Positions 10,801-19,253 of a stretch of 64,000 nt of DNA are shown piece after piece. The DNA comes from Pedobacter chitinilyticus (GTDB taxonomy: Bacteria; Bacteroidota; Bacteroidia; Sphingobacteriales; Sphingobacteriaceae): assembly GCF_003313385.1 (NCBI RefSeq), contig NZ_QMHN01000002.1, positions 320,603 to 384,602 of the forward strand, written 5' to 3'. Both the position numbers and the translations under genes were made by a program. The notes below the pieces were generated by a model that had not been told where the DNA came from, did no database searches, and saw nothing but the letters and a program-made list of their open reading frames with translations. The stretch's first letter is position 1. The number at the start of each line of letters is the position of its first letter.

Positions 10801-11242
10801 CACGACTTTAAATTATAAAGGCTTTACGTTTGGTGCTTTTATCAGGTATATCTGGCACAGAGATCAATTTAACAGTGCATTATACGACAAGGTTGAAAAC
10901 ATTTCTTACGAGGCGTTACGTTTTAATCAAGATAAAAGAGCACTTTATCAAAGGTGGAAAAATCCAGGTGATATTACCCAATTCAAAAGTATTGCTGTAA
11001 ACACGCTCACACCTATTTCCTCTAGATTTATCCAAACAGAGAATTCTTTCAGTGGAGAGTCAATCAATATTGGGTATGAATTTAGAGACAAGTCATGGCT
11101 GAACAAATATAGCATTGCTGCACTCACGCTAAATGCCTATTCAAATGATCTGTTTTACGCCTCAACGGTATCAAGAGAACGAGGTATTGATTATCCATAT
11201 ACCCGATCAGTATCGATGAGTGTTAGAGTGACTTTTAAATAA
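7871..11242 (+). CDS. SusC/RagA-family TonB-linked outer-membrane transporter with STN domain
   Basis: 1123 residues. After a signal sequence (ILTTVILQSSAASFAQ) comes an STN signalling domain at about 40-115 (SLESILQKIRKQSGYDFFYS), a carboxypeptidase-regulatory-like beta-sandwich (VVDEKNEPIPGASVRVKG), a plug (SILKDAASTAIYGSRAANG) and a 22-stranded barrel to the C-terminus. The STN domain means that the receptor signals to the FecR next door. A second ATG four codons in is an alternative start. The protein imports a large ligand with its SusD partner; the ligand cannot be named from sequence. Confidence 0.95.
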   Translation: MNFHMTLKNGRDARLYARILLKLKLTLIILTTVILQSSAASFAQITIKEKSASLESILQKIRKQSGYDFFYSNTMLKNTKPVSINVKNVSVEEVLKITFKDQPLTYTIDQKAIVLRYNREPERNALLQKTIVGKVVDEKNEPIPGASVRVKGMPTAPIAITDAKGNFMISATEEQTLTVTYIGYETQEIVLKDKKLPLTVKLKEKETMMKDVVITGMFERKKESFTGASASFSGEQLKALGNQNVIQSLRTLDPSFIQIENNTMGSNPNVLPKIELRGQTSITTSSLKDQFSVDPNQPLFILDGFETSLRYIIDLDMNTVASISILKDAASTAIYGSRAANGVIVVETKKPLPGKLRVSYTSDLQMEMPDLSSYNMMNASEKLEFERLAGRYKEFNNIVNRQLALDEVYNNRLKNVLRGVDTYWLSQPLQTGFSQRHSINVSGGDNTIRYDLGANIKNNNAAMIGEKRKDWGTNLNLTYRSGILNFGNRTYISGANATASPYGSYATWARTNPYYELLPASQKYLEVTISPSVYADGLDANANELIPNPFYNASLASFDKTSYFNLTNNFQAVADFTRSLKLQLNAQITKNDSQSTKFISPLNTAYDEVTDPTLRGSYTYFKQSALGYNVNLNLGYTNTIAQKHILTGNLRAEIAQNNQSLNGYTAVGFPSASNGNPAFAYGFATGSTPIAANSLVRRNSLIASFNYSYDFRYNLDLSASVDGTTAFGSNKRYKPYYAVGVSWNLNKENFLKAVNWIDLLKLRGNIGINGNQNFGNVSQSVYNYYPTINSMGQGVYLSALGAPNLEWQTTRQISLGIDAKMFKNKLSLQLNAYQKHTDPLVIAITLPSSTGLDNYPFNAGTSTTKGLEATINFSPIYNPGEFTWTVGLTGSMLTQKYDNFSNKLSSLNTELRNSNSLTRYRDGYSAYDLWAVPSLGIDPATGQEVFVKKNGMYTFDYNTNDQVVVGSSRPNAEGVISTTLNYKGFTFGAFIRYIWHRDQFNSALYDKVENISYEALRFNQDKRALYQRWKNPGDITQFKSIAVNTLTPISSRFIQTENSFSGESINIGYEFRDKSWLNKYSIAALTLNAYSNDLFYASTVSRERGIDYPYTRSVSMSVRVTFK

Positions 11243-11248
11243 ACCGAT

Positions 11249-12685
11249 ATGAAAGCATCAAAATTATTATATATCTATTTAATATTACTCATTTCTGTAT
11301 GCATTACAGGATGTAAGAAATGGCTCGATGTTAAGCCAGAAAATAAGTTTATCGAAGAGCAACTTTTTTCGAATCCACAAGGCTTCTATGATGTTCTAAA
11401 TGGGTTTTACATCAAAAATGGACAAAATAATGCTTATGGCGGAAGATTGACCATGACCACCATTGACGTACTTGCACAGTATTATCTGGTAAATTCTCAA
11501 AACTCAAATTACACCATGTCAACTTATGACTATAATAGTAATAGTGGCAGGGCCACCATTGATGGGATTTGGTCAGAGGCTTATATCAATATCCTCAACG
11601 TTAACAAGTTTTTTAAAAGCATAGATACCTATGGAAATATACTCGACGAAAAGGAGAAAAAAAGAATAAAAGGTGAAGCTTATGGGCTAAGAGCTTTTTA
11701 TTACTTCGATTTGATGAGGTTATTTACTAAGCCTTACACTAGAGATTCTCTAACGAAAGTGCTTCCCTATTATGATAGTCCAACCAATGAGATCTCTGAA
11801 TTTAAGCCTACCAATTTTGTAATGCAAAAAATATTAGATGATTTAAATACGGCTGAAACTTTATTAGTCGAAGCAGATCCTGCTTTAACGCAAACTACCG
11901 TAAGTAAACCAACTAATTCATATGGCAGAGACAGTAGAAACTATCACATGAACTATTATGCCGTAAAAGCACTTCAAGCTAGGGTGAATTTGTGGAAAGG
12001 CGATAAAACTACAGCTCTAAAAGCTGCAAAAGTATTGATTGATAACCAAACCAAATTCCCTTGGACGGTTCAGACTGATCTTAACTCGACTATTTCAAAT
12101 AAAACTTTCGCCACGGAAATGATCTTTGGTGTAGAGAACCCCAAGTTAAATGAACTTTACCTTGCCAATTTTGCACCAGGACTATTTGATGCCAATATAC
12201 TTGCGCCTAACAGTACTGGAACATTTATCAATACCACGGTATTTGAAGGTAACACCACAGATTATCGCTATCAATATATCTGGAAGGTAAATGGTCGTCC
12301 TTATGCCACCTTTTTTAAATATAATGACGAACCCAATGTGAATACTTCCTTTAATTTCTATAGAACAGTGCCTTTGATTAGGATGAGCGAAATGTATTTA
12401 ATTGCTGCTGAGTGTGAACCAGACTTACCTACCGCAACGGCATATCTTAATCTTTTGCAAACGAAGAGAAACATCATTGGTTCTACAATTACCACTCCTA
12501 CCGCATTAAATACGGCGATAATGAAAGAATATCGCAAAGAATTTTGCGGTGAAGGGCAATTGTTTTTTTACTATAAAAGAACCAATGCTACAAGCATTAT
12601 TGCTGGGGGGACTAATAGTAGCATCTCTATGAACGATGCAAAATATAACTTCCCTATTCCACTATCTGAAACAACGCCTAGGTAA
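11249..12685 (+). CDS. RagB/SusD-family outer-membrane lipoprotein
   Basis: 478 residues with a lipoprotein signal (ILLISVCITGC, Cys near residue 22). Characteristic SusD features are KKWLDVKPENKF after the Cys, WSEAYINILNVNKF, RIKGEAYGLRAFYYFDLMRL and the C-terminal PLIRMSEMYLIAAEC with KEYRKEFCGEG. It begins 6 bases after the SusC stop and is the ligand-capturing lid of that transporter. Confidence 0.94.
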   Translation: MKASKLLYIYLILLISVCITGCKKWLDVKPENKFIEEQLFSNPQGFYDVLNGFYIKNGQNNAYGGRLTMTTIDVLAQYYLVNSQNSNYTMSTYDYNSNSGRATIDGIWSEAYINILNVNKFFKSIDTYGNILDEKEKKRIKGEAYGLRAFYYFDLMRLFTKPYTRDSLTKVLPYYDSPTNEISEFKPTNFVMQKILDDLNTAETLLVEADPALTQTTVSKPTNSYGRDSRNYHMNYYAVKALQARVNLWKGDKTTALKAAKVLIDNQTKFPWTVQTDLNSTISNKTFATEMIFGVENPKLNELYLANFAPGLFDANILAPNSTGTFINTTVFEGNTTDYRYQYIWKVNGRPYATFFKYNDEPNVNTSFNFYRTVPLIRMSEMYLIAAECEPDLPTATAYLNLLQTKRNIIGSTITTPTALNTAIMKEYRKEFCGEGQLFFYYKRTNATSIIAGGTNSSISMNDAKYNFPIPLSETTPR

Positions 12686-12703
12686 CCACTAAAAAAACGA
12701 ATT

Positions 12704-13504
12704 ATGAAAAATATTTTATCATACATATGTTTAGGTATGTTCTTCCTTTCTTCCTGCAAAGAAGAAGCACTTACCACCTATGAAAATGCGATTAGTAAAA
12801 ATCCAATCTATTTCGCAGAGGCTAAAGATTTAAACAATTTTAAAGCGGTTTCTTTTGGATATGAAAAAACTGCTGTTGTAGATTCCGTAGTCACTTTCAT
12901 TGTAAGGGCAATTGGTACGCCAGAAAATCATGATAGACCTTATGATTTAACAATTGCCGATAGCAGCACCTTAAAAAGTGGCACAGAATACGAGATTTTG
13001 AATAAACCGCTATCTGTTAAAGCTGGAAAGGTAGCCGATACCCTTAAAATCAAATTATTACGGGCAACAACCTTAAGAAATCAGGCCGCTTATCTTTATA
13101 TGGATCTTAAGCCGAATAGCAATTTCACTAACGATTTTTTGATTTATACCAAAACATCTAATGGTGTAACCACTACAGGATATCATACACGCATGACCTT
13201 AAAGGTTGACGATATTGCTGGTCCTCCTCCTTTTTGGACTCTAGGCAATACTTATTATAACAGCACTGTAGGTTATTTCGGCACTTTTAGCAGATTAAAA
13301 TTTCAACTGTTAATTACCTATTACAATTTAGATGTAGACCAAGTAGTTGCACCCAACTGGTATACAACAGACAATAATGGTAGGCGCTTTTCTGGTTGGG
13401 CCAACGGATTGAAAGCATACCTTACTCGTATGGCAGCAGCTGGCACACCTGTTTACGAAGAGGACGGTGTTACATTGATGAAAATGGGCGTATATGCGCA
13501 ATAG
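12704..13504 (+). CDS. DUF4843-like lipoprotein
   Basis: 266 residues with a lipobox (GMFFLSSC) near residue 18. Beta-rich sequence with NPIYFAEAKDLNNF, then VVDSVVTFIVRAIGTPENHDRPYDLTI split over the first 100 residues, which is the pattern of DUF4843 proteins that follow SusC/SusD pairs. It is likely a surface-exposed accessory lipoprotein. It starts 18 bases after SusD, in the same operon. Function is not established for the family. Confidence 0.75.
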   Translation: MKNILSYICLGMFFLSSCKEEALTTYENAISKNPIYFAEAKDLNNFKAVSFGYEKTAVVDSVVTFIVRAIGTPENHDRPYDLTIADSSTLKSGTEYEILNKPLSVKAGKVADTLKIKLLRATTLRNQAAYLYMDLKPNSNFTNDFLIYTKTSNGVTTTGYHTRMTLKVDDIAGPPPFWTLGNTYYNSTVGYFGTFSRLKFQLLITYYNLDVDQVVAPNWYTTDNNGRRFSGWANGLKAYLTRMAAAGTPVYEEDGVTLMKMGVYAQ

Positions 13505-13525
13505 TTTTAACATTTAGATAAAATC

Positions 13526-15073
13526 ATGAAAAATAGATTTTTAAGATATTTTGGCTGTCTGTTGATATTAGCCATAAGTGTATTGGCTGCCTGCCGCAAA
13601 GACTTAGGCAATTACGAATACCAAGAAATTAATGATGCTCAAATCACCAACATTTCGGATTCTTACAGTTCGTTACGAGGGTCTACATTAAGTATTAAAC
13701 CTACCTTAACATTTACACAAGATGATGGGAGCGATACCTCGAAATACACCTATAGCTGGTACATTATCGACCAAAGCTCATTGCCCATTACCAAAAAACA
13801 AATTGCAAAAACTAAATCATTAAACTGGCCGATAAACTTTCCCTCTTCTACTACTGCATATACCCTATTGTACGAAGTGAAGGAGATAAAAACTGGCTTA
13901 TTTTTTAGAAAAAGTGCAAAGCTTACCATTACCACCAATATTGCTGATGGTTGGTTGGTAATGAACGATGTCAATGGAAAAGCTCGTCTTGATTTCTTGA
14001 ACTACATTGCTACCACAGGAGAATTTCAGACATATACAGACTTATTGAGCACCCAAAGCACATTGGTGCTCAATGGCGCTCCAAAATTTGTTTACTACTG
14101 GAACAGAAGAGACCCTTATTCCTTTACTATTCACAAGGCAATAGCGGTAGGTACCGATCAGGCTACCAATATCATCAATACTCAAGATGGTACCTTTTCC
14201 AAATTTGCCAATATATCCACCATGATGAGTTCTTATTCGCCAGCACCATATTATGCACAGAATATTGCCTCCCAAGCCTCAAGTTATTTGGCTTATTTGT
14301 ACGATAGCAATGGTGAATTGTATTTCGAAAATGCCACGTTGTCAATTGCTTGGGGAACAAGGGTAAATAAAACCAGCGCTGCTGTTAACTTCAAAATTTC
14401 TCCGTTTTACGCAGAAGCATATAGAAATGGTACAACGTACGCACTAATGTTTGATATTGATAATAGGCGCTTCATGGAGCACAAAAGTTCAAATACATCA
14501 TCTTCTGTTCCAGTACCCAACGGAAATGTTTATACAGACAACAATGTTAATGTAGGAAACTTAAACATGGATTTGGTATATATGGCCAGTACTCCTGCGC
14601 TTAGTTCACGTACTTATGCAATTCTCAAAAATAGCAATAACGAACTTTTTTTGACCACTATCCAATGTAATTCGTCAACGTTTACACCACTTACATGGGA
14701 TAAAATTACCACGGCTCCAGAAATGATCAATGCGACACAATTTGCCATTGACCCAAATGAAGGCTACTTAATGTATCTCGTAGGATCAAAAATCTATCGT
14801 TATAATATCTCTGATAAGACCAACACCATGGTACTTGATATGGGGACAAAAAAGGTATCCCTTATTAAATACCAAAAGTTAACCCACTTCACTACAAATG
14901 CAAGATATGTGGAGTATGCAGGTAAATTAATTGTATGTACCTACGACGATGCAAACCCATCTACCACTGGAGAAATGAATTTATATAATGTGCCTAATTT
15001 AAACAATGCATTAAGTCTATATAAATCATTTACTGGTTTCGGGAAAATTGTATCTGTTTCTTATAGAGAATAA
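13526..15073 (+). CDS. PKD-like family lipoprotein of the SusCD operon
   Basis: 515 residues with a lipobox (ISVLAAC, Cys about 23) followed by RKDLGNYEYQEIN. The N-terminal part contains a PKD-like beta-sandwich (LTFTQDDGSDTSKYTYSWY), and the rest looks like repeated beta strands (possibly a propeller: GWLVMNDVNGKARLDF, NPNEGYLMYLVG-like blades). Such proteins are common fourth members of SusC/SusD/DUF4843 operons. A role in ligand binding at the cell surface is inferred from context. Confidence 0.75.
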   Translation: MKNRFLRYFGCLLILAISVLAACRKDLGNYEYQEINDAQITNISDSYSSLRGSTLSIKPTLTFTQDDGSDTSKYTYSWYIIDQSSLPITKKQIAKTKSLNWPINFPSSTTAYTLLYEVKEIKTGLFFRKSAKLTITTNIADGWLVMNDVNGKARLDFLNYIATTGEFQTYTDLLSTQSTLVLNGAPKFVYYWNRRDPYSFTIHKAIAVGTDQATNIINTQDGTFSKFANISTMMSSYSPAPYYAQNIASQASSYLAYLYDSNGELYFENATLSIAWGTRVNKTSAAVNFKISPFYAEAYRNGTTYALMFDIDNRRFMEHKSSNTSSSVPVPNGNVYTDNNVNVGNLNMDLVYMASTPALSSRTYAILKNSNNELFLTTIQCNSSTFTPLTWDKITTAPEMINATQFAIDPNEGYLMYLVGSKIYRYNISDKTNTMVLDMGTKKVSLIKYQKLTHFTTNARYVEYAGKLIVCTYDDANPSTTGEMNLYNVPNLNNALSLYKSFTGFGKIVSVSYRE

Positions 15074-15092
15074 AATCAAATTTTAACTTTTT

Positions 15093-15115
15093 GCTCTCCC
15101 GTTTTTTGGGAGAGC
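15093..15115 (+). promoter_or_regulatory. Intra-operon hairpin
   Basis: gctctccc and gggagagc form an 8-bp stem around a gtttttt loop. No T-run follows, so this is not a standard terminator. It may mark RNA processing or a stabilising 3-prime end between the upstream lipoprotein and the TlpA gene. Confidence 0.55.
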
Positions 15116-15138
15116 TATTCATTCACAACACAAACAAA

Positions 15139-16518
15139 ATGAAACTTAAAAACTTATTTACGTTAGCATTAACCGTGCTTTCATACTATGCTTTTGCTCA
15201 GCAAACCGCCACTCAAATAAAAGGCGAAATAAAATATAAAAGAAATAGTGTAAAGCTATTTAAAGTAGTAGAAGGTAAAACCACAGAAATTGCACATGCA
15301 GTTCCAAATAAAAATGGAAAATTCGGTTTTCTATTTTATCCCGAATATGAAGGTGTTTACATAATGGGTACAGGGAATGAGCTTACTCCGAATGAAAATC
15401 ACTTATTTTACTTCAAAGGTGGCGACCAACTTGATATCTCCTTATCTGATACTTCCTATACACTAAATGGCAAGCTCAATTCAAAAGAAAACATCGTACT
15501 GAAACAATGGCGAGATTTAACTAATCCATTGTTTCAAAAGGCAATTAATTTTATGGGCAAAAATAGTACGTTCATGGATTACTTTCCGCAACAAGAAACC
15601 ATTGTAGCTAAATCGAAAACTTTCTTAAATGGAAAAGCTACAGGTAATCCGAAATTCGATCAGCAAATTAAAGACATTATGCAATTGGATTTGATAAGCT
15701 ATGCTACCAATTTTTTAAACACACCACGCACTGCACATCCCAGCGTAGAAGAATACAGCAATTTTTACAGTACATTAAAAGCGAATGAAATTTCAAAAGA
15801 CACCAAAAAGGTTTATAACTACCCTTACGGACTGAGAACGCTTTCTGCTTTAATTAGTGTAAATATGCGCCAAGACGGAAAACCATATAAACCTGGTGCC
15901 GAAGGCCTAAATATCTATTTTTCCTATGTTCCTAACGATACGTTGAAGGGTGATATCGTATTAGAAAATTTAGGCAGATATAAGGATTATAATAGCTACA
16001 AAGCCATTACAGATCAGTTTGGGAAATACTTGCTCACTAAAGCTCAGAAAAATAAAGAGAATGAGCTAATGAGCCCACTATTGACTTATAAGCCTGGTAC
16101 TGATGGGTTACAATTTAGCTATCCTGATAAGGAAGGAAAGCTAGTTTCGTTTGCCAGTTTGAAAGGAAAGGTAGTTGTGGTTGACATTTGGGCCACCTGG
16201 TGCGCACCTTGCAGGGCAGAATTCCCGCATTTAAAACAATTAGAAAAAGATATAGAAGGTAAACCGATTCAAATTGTAAGTATCTCTACCGATGCAGAAA
16301 AAGATAAGGAAAAATGGTTAAAGATGATTAAAGAAGAGAATTTAGGCGGCTTACAACTATATGCTGGTCAAGGCAGCGAAATCCTTAAGTATTACAAAGT
16401 GTCTGGTATTCCACGTTTCTTGGTTTTCGATAAAAATGGAAAAATTGTGAATGTAGATGCCCCAAGACCCTCAGATCCAAAATTGAAAGAATTACTATTT
16501 GCTGAGGCTGCCAAATAA
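15139..16518 (+). CDS. TlpA-family thioredoxin-like lipid/periplasmic protein
   Basis: 459 residues from the chosen ATG. The frame is open from an upstream TTG, but that start falls inside the intergenic hairpin; the ATG chosen gives a clean signal peptide (MKLKNLFTLALTVLSYYAFA). Residues of about 25-120 resemble the DUF4369 beta-domain that often precedes TlpA domains. The C-terminal thioredoxin fold carries DIWATWCAPCRAEFPH with the redox CAPC motif and the cis-Pro region VSGIPRFLVFD. It is expected to reduce disulphides or heme/peptide thiols in the periplasm. It closes the SusCD operon and is followed by a terminator-like hairpin. Confidence 0.88.
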   Translation: MKLKNLFTLALTVLSYYAFAQQTATQIKGEIKYKRNSVKLFKVVEGKTTEIAHAVPNKNGKFGFLFYPEYEGVYIMGTGNELTPNENHLFYFKGGDQLDISLSDTSYTLNGKLNSKENIVLKQWRDLTNPLFQKAINFMGKNSTFMDYFPQQETIVAKSKTFLNGKATGNPKFDQQIKDIMQLDLISYATNFLNTPRTAHPSVEEYSNFYSTLKANEISKDTKKVYNYPYGLRTLSALISVNMRQDGKPYKPGAEGLNIYFSYVPNDTLKGDIVLENLGRYKDYNSYKAITDQFGKYLLTKAQKNKENELMSPLLTYKPGTDGLQFSYPDKEGKLVSFASLKGKVVVVDIWATWCAPCRAEFPHLKQLEKDIEGKPIQIVSISTDAEKDKEKWLKMIKEENLGGLQLYAGQGSEILKYYKVSGIPRFLVFDKNGKIVNVDAPRPSDPKLKELLFAEAAK

Positions 16519-16535
16519 TAAACCATATTTTAAAT

Positions 16536-16570
16536 AAAGCCTAGTTAAGCTAGGCTTTCCTTTATTTTTT
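16536..16570 (+). terminator. Terminator after the TlpA gene
   Basis: aaagcctag/ctaggcttt form a 9-bp stem with a 5-base loop followed by a T-rich run. It separates the TlpA gene from the protease gene 57 bases downstream, although read-through is possible. Confidence 0.75.
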
Positions 16571-16574
16571 AAAG

Positions 16575-17753
16575 ATGAAAGTGCTTATCAATATGCACCT
16601 CGCTATACTTATGCTTTTTTTAGGCATACATGCAGGTGCACAAAAACCAGTAGCAACCATTCCATTTGAGGTGATAAACGGCTCTATTGTCCTCAAAGTG
16701 AAGATTAACAACCACGAGAAGCCCTTGCGGTTGCTCTTTGACACTGGCGCTGATGGAATGGCCATCGACAAATCGCTAGCTGATTCGCTTGGCTTAAAAA
16801 TTACCCGTAGCAATAATGCTTCGGTGGTGGGTGGCAACATGAAAATTGAAGTATCAGACGGGAATGACGTGCTTCTTGAAAATGGGTTTGTACTTAAAAA
16901 TCAAGGCATAGCCATCTTTCCGCAAATGCGAGATCACCTAGATGGTCTCATTGGAAACACCATGACAAGGAATTATGTCGTTAAAGTAGATTTCAATAAA
17001 TATGAACTTTCATTATTCGAATTTGATCAGTACGAATATGAGAAAGGAGGCACCATTATTCCTATTACTATTCCTTCAGGTCTTTTCATCATCCCTGGAA
17101 ATGTAGAAATCGTGGCAGGCAAATCCTCTTCAGGCAATTTTGTATTTGATACTGGAGCCTCTTACAACTTGATCTGTTTCCGTCCTTTTGTAAGACAGCA
17201 TAAATTGCTCACCAGCGGATTTCAACCAGAATACCAAGCCAGCACAGTAAGCATGGGAATAGCCTCTCCTACTTTTAATGGCAAGGCCAATAGCTTTTCT
17301 TTTGCGAACACTGCACCGATAAAAAATCTACCCATTACCTTAATGGCTGGCGGTGGGCAAAACGAGAATTGGAGCCCTGGTTTTGATGGCTCGATAGGAA
17401 TGGGAATCATCTCGAGGTATAATTTCACCATTAACCGCAAGAAAAATGAAATCTATCTCGTGCCAAACCACTCTTTTAATTATCCGCTAAATTTTGTTTT
17501 GGGCAGCTACTTATTTCGCTTTAACCTAAAAGGAGAACTGGAAGTACAAAATACTATTAAAGCTACAGCAGCAAATGAAAAGGAATTAAAACCTGGAACT
17601 AAAATTACTGCCATCAATAACATGAGTGCAAATGCTTTAATTAAAGATCAAAAAAAGATTGATCAGCTAAAGGCATTATCTAGCCAAAGCTCAATCAGTA
17701 TCGATTACATCAATGAAAATAATGAACCCAAAAAAATCAACCTGACCAAATAA
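16575..17753 (+). CDS. Secreted pepsin/retropepsin-like aspartyl protease
   Basis: 392 residues with a signal peptide (MLFLGIHAGAQ). Two aspartyl-protease half motifs are visible: LLFDTGADGMAID at about 55-67 and FVFDTGASYNLI at about 190-200, spaced as in a two-lobed enzyme. The C-terminus (about 325-392, ELKPGTKITAINNMSANALI) resembles a PDZ-like module. It is probably periplasmic or surface associated. It lies behind the SusCD/TlpA operon and may process a peptide ligand of that system; this is inference, since a terminator lies between. Confidence 0.82.
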   Translation: MKVLINMHLAILMLFLGIHAGAQKPVATIPFEVINGSIVLKVKINNHEKPLRLLFDTGADGMAIDKSLADSLGLKITRSNNASVVGGNMKIEVSDGNDVLLENGFVLKNQGIAIFPQMRDHLDGLIGNTMTRNYVVKVDFNKYELSLFEFDQYEYEKGGTIIPITIPSGLFIIPGNVEIVAGKSSSGNFVFDTGASYNLICFRPFVRQHKLLTSGFQPEYQASTVSMGIASPTFNGKANSFSFANTAPIKNLPITLMAGGGQNENWSPGFDGSIGMGIISRYNFTINRKKNEIYLVPNHSFNYPLNFVLGSYLFRFNLKGELEVQNTIKATAANEKELKPGTKITAINNMSANALIKDQKKIDQLKALSSQSSISIDYINENNEPKKINLTK

Positions 17754-17864
17754 AGAAAAAAATGCCTTATTAAAAAGCAACATAGCATTTAAACCAAGCT
17801 TTCAAATAAGGTGAAAGAAACTCAGCGACGGATGTTGCTGATAGATTTAGGATAATTAATAAGT

Positions 17865-17890
17865 AAAGAGGGCCTTTCGGCCCTTTTTTA
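17865..17890. terminator. Bidirectional terminator between convergent genes
   Basis: agggcc-tttc-ggccct stem-loop flanked by A-run and T-run, serving the protease gene on the plus strand and the TPR protein on the minus strand. Confidence 0.8.
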
Positions 17891-17892
17891 TA

Positions 17893-18621
17893 TTATAATT
17901 TTTTCAACAGATTTTGCGCTTGTTCATAGTGTGAAGCATCTTTTGGTATTTTCTCCAGCCAAAATTTACAATCTGTCTTTTGATCTTCCTTCAAATAGCT
18001 CATGGCCACGGCATAGGCAGCATCATATTTATAAACAGATGCTCCATTAAACAACTCTTCCAATAACAATCGGCCTTTGGCAACTTCGCTGGTTTCCATT
18101 AAGGCAACGCCATAATAGTAACTGATCATGGCGTTTTGGGCGTCGGTAGCATGCAATTTTGCCAAAACAACTTTTGCCTCTGCATATTTTTGCTCATTAA
18201 ATAAACCTGCTGCATGATCCAAATCGGTTTTTTCAGCACCACGCTCGGCAACGCTCATTTGTGGCACCGCATTAAATTCTTCATACAGATTGCTTCTCCA
18301 CGGTTCCCAAATTAACATGCCCAGCACCAATACTGCAGCTACGCCCGATACCCATCTGAGGTAAGGATTAAATTTCACCACCCTGGGCTGTTCAGCAACA
18401 AAGTGTTCCTTATTTAAGGTCTTAATCGTCTCCACCAAAGTATTCCTATTACTATCACTGGCCAGTTCCATTTGCAAGCTACTATGAATGTCATAGTAAT
18501 CAGCCAAATGTTGCTTCAATTCCTCATCATACGACAATAAATTTTCAAACGCTAAACGTTCTTCTTCATTCAAATCGCCTTCCACATACTGGGCGGTCCA
18601 TAAAATTTTGTCCTCAGTCAT
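17893..18621 (-). CDS. Membrane-spanning TPR protein, candidate anti-sigma factor
   Basis: 242 residues. The N-terminal ~70 residues are acidic and helical (YVEGDLNEEERLAFENLLS), as in anti-sigma N-termini, but there is no zinc-finger Cys/His set. One membrane helix is at about 89-105 (VSGVAAVLVLGMLIW). The C-terminal 110 residues contain TPR-like helices (HAAGLFNEQKYAEAKVVLA, SYYYGVALMETSEVAKGR). It overlaps the upstream sigma gene by 8 bases, which indicates translational coupling and supports a sigma/anti-sigma pair. The topology puts the sigma-binding end in the cytoplasm and the TPR part in the periplasm. I do not recognise a named family. Confidence 0.7.
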   Translation of the reverse strand: MTEDKILWTAQYVEGDLNEEERLAFENLLSYDEELKQHLADYYDIHSSLQMELASDSNRNTLVETIKTLNKEHFVAEQPRVVKFNPYLRWVSGVAAVLVLGMLIWEPWRSNLYEEFNAVPQMSVAERGAEKTDLDHAAGLFNEQKYAEAKVVLAKLHATDAQNAMISYYYGVALMETSEVAKGRLLLEELFNGASVYKYDAAYAVAMSYLKEDQKTDCKFWLEKIPKDASHYEQAQNLLKKL

Positions 18622-19177
18622 TTTTTCTATCGATTAATTTAACCAAGCTTGCCATACATTCCGATTTTTTCTTTCTCAAATAACCATAAGTAACGCCTAA
18701 AGTTTCAGCTACTTTTTCCTGCGCCTCACCTTTCATGCTCCAGCTGATAATTTCCTTACAACGTTCTCCAAGTTGTTCAAAAGCTTTTAAGAATAAACTA
18801 GCCTGTTCTTTTTGCAATTCCAAAGCTTCAGCCTGTTCAAATGTATCCTCGCCAATATGTAATAAATCGTCTTCGTTTTTTGTTACCGGGCTTATCGATC
18901 TTTTTTTCAGTTCGTTAAGCCATTTGCGCTTACACACCAGTAGTAAAAAAGGTTCAAAAGGGCAGGTTAACTGTAAATTTTTATACTTAGCCTGATTGTA
19001 AATATCCACCAAAGCTTCCTGAAAAATATCAGCAGCATCATCGGCATTGCCATTATTAAATAGAACAAATGACTTTACCTTTCCCGCACACTTCTTGTAA
19101 ATTTCATTCACCAAAGCCACTTCATTGTTTAAAAGTGCAATAAGGTAGCGTTGGTCTTCATGTACTTTTTTGGTCAT
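18614..19177 (-). CDS. ECF-like RNA polymerase sigma factor (second)
   Basis: 187 residues. Region 2 is seen in DDAADIFQEALVDIYNQ and LLVCKRKWLNELKKR. Region 4 is LGERCKEIISWSMKGEAQ followed by VAETLGVTYGYLRKKKSEC. The stop overlaps the start of the TPR membrane protein. It differs from the FecI type at 5972 and has no FecR or TonB receptor beside it. It is divergent from a repeat array and two secreted proteins, so these are candidate targets. Confidence 0.9.
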   Translation of the reverse strand: MTKKVHEDQRYLIALLNNEVALVNEIYKKCAGKVKSFVLFNNGNADDAADIFQEALVDIYNQAKYKNLQLTCPFEPFLLLVCKRKWLNELKKRSISPVTKNEDDLLHIGEDTFEQAEALELQKEQASLFLKAFEQLGERCKEIISWSMKGEAQEKVAETLGVTYGYLRKKKSECMASLVKLIDRKND

Positions 19178-19253
19178 TTATCGTGTCGATTTGCCTAAAA
19201 ATAAAACTAATTCGCTAATAATCTAAGAAACTGCTGTGAAAAGTGTTGCAATA

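Noticed and set aside
15091..15138. Upstream TTG start of the TlpA gene
   Set aside because: It falls inside a stem-loop and would spoil a clear signal peptide that begins at the ATG at 15139.
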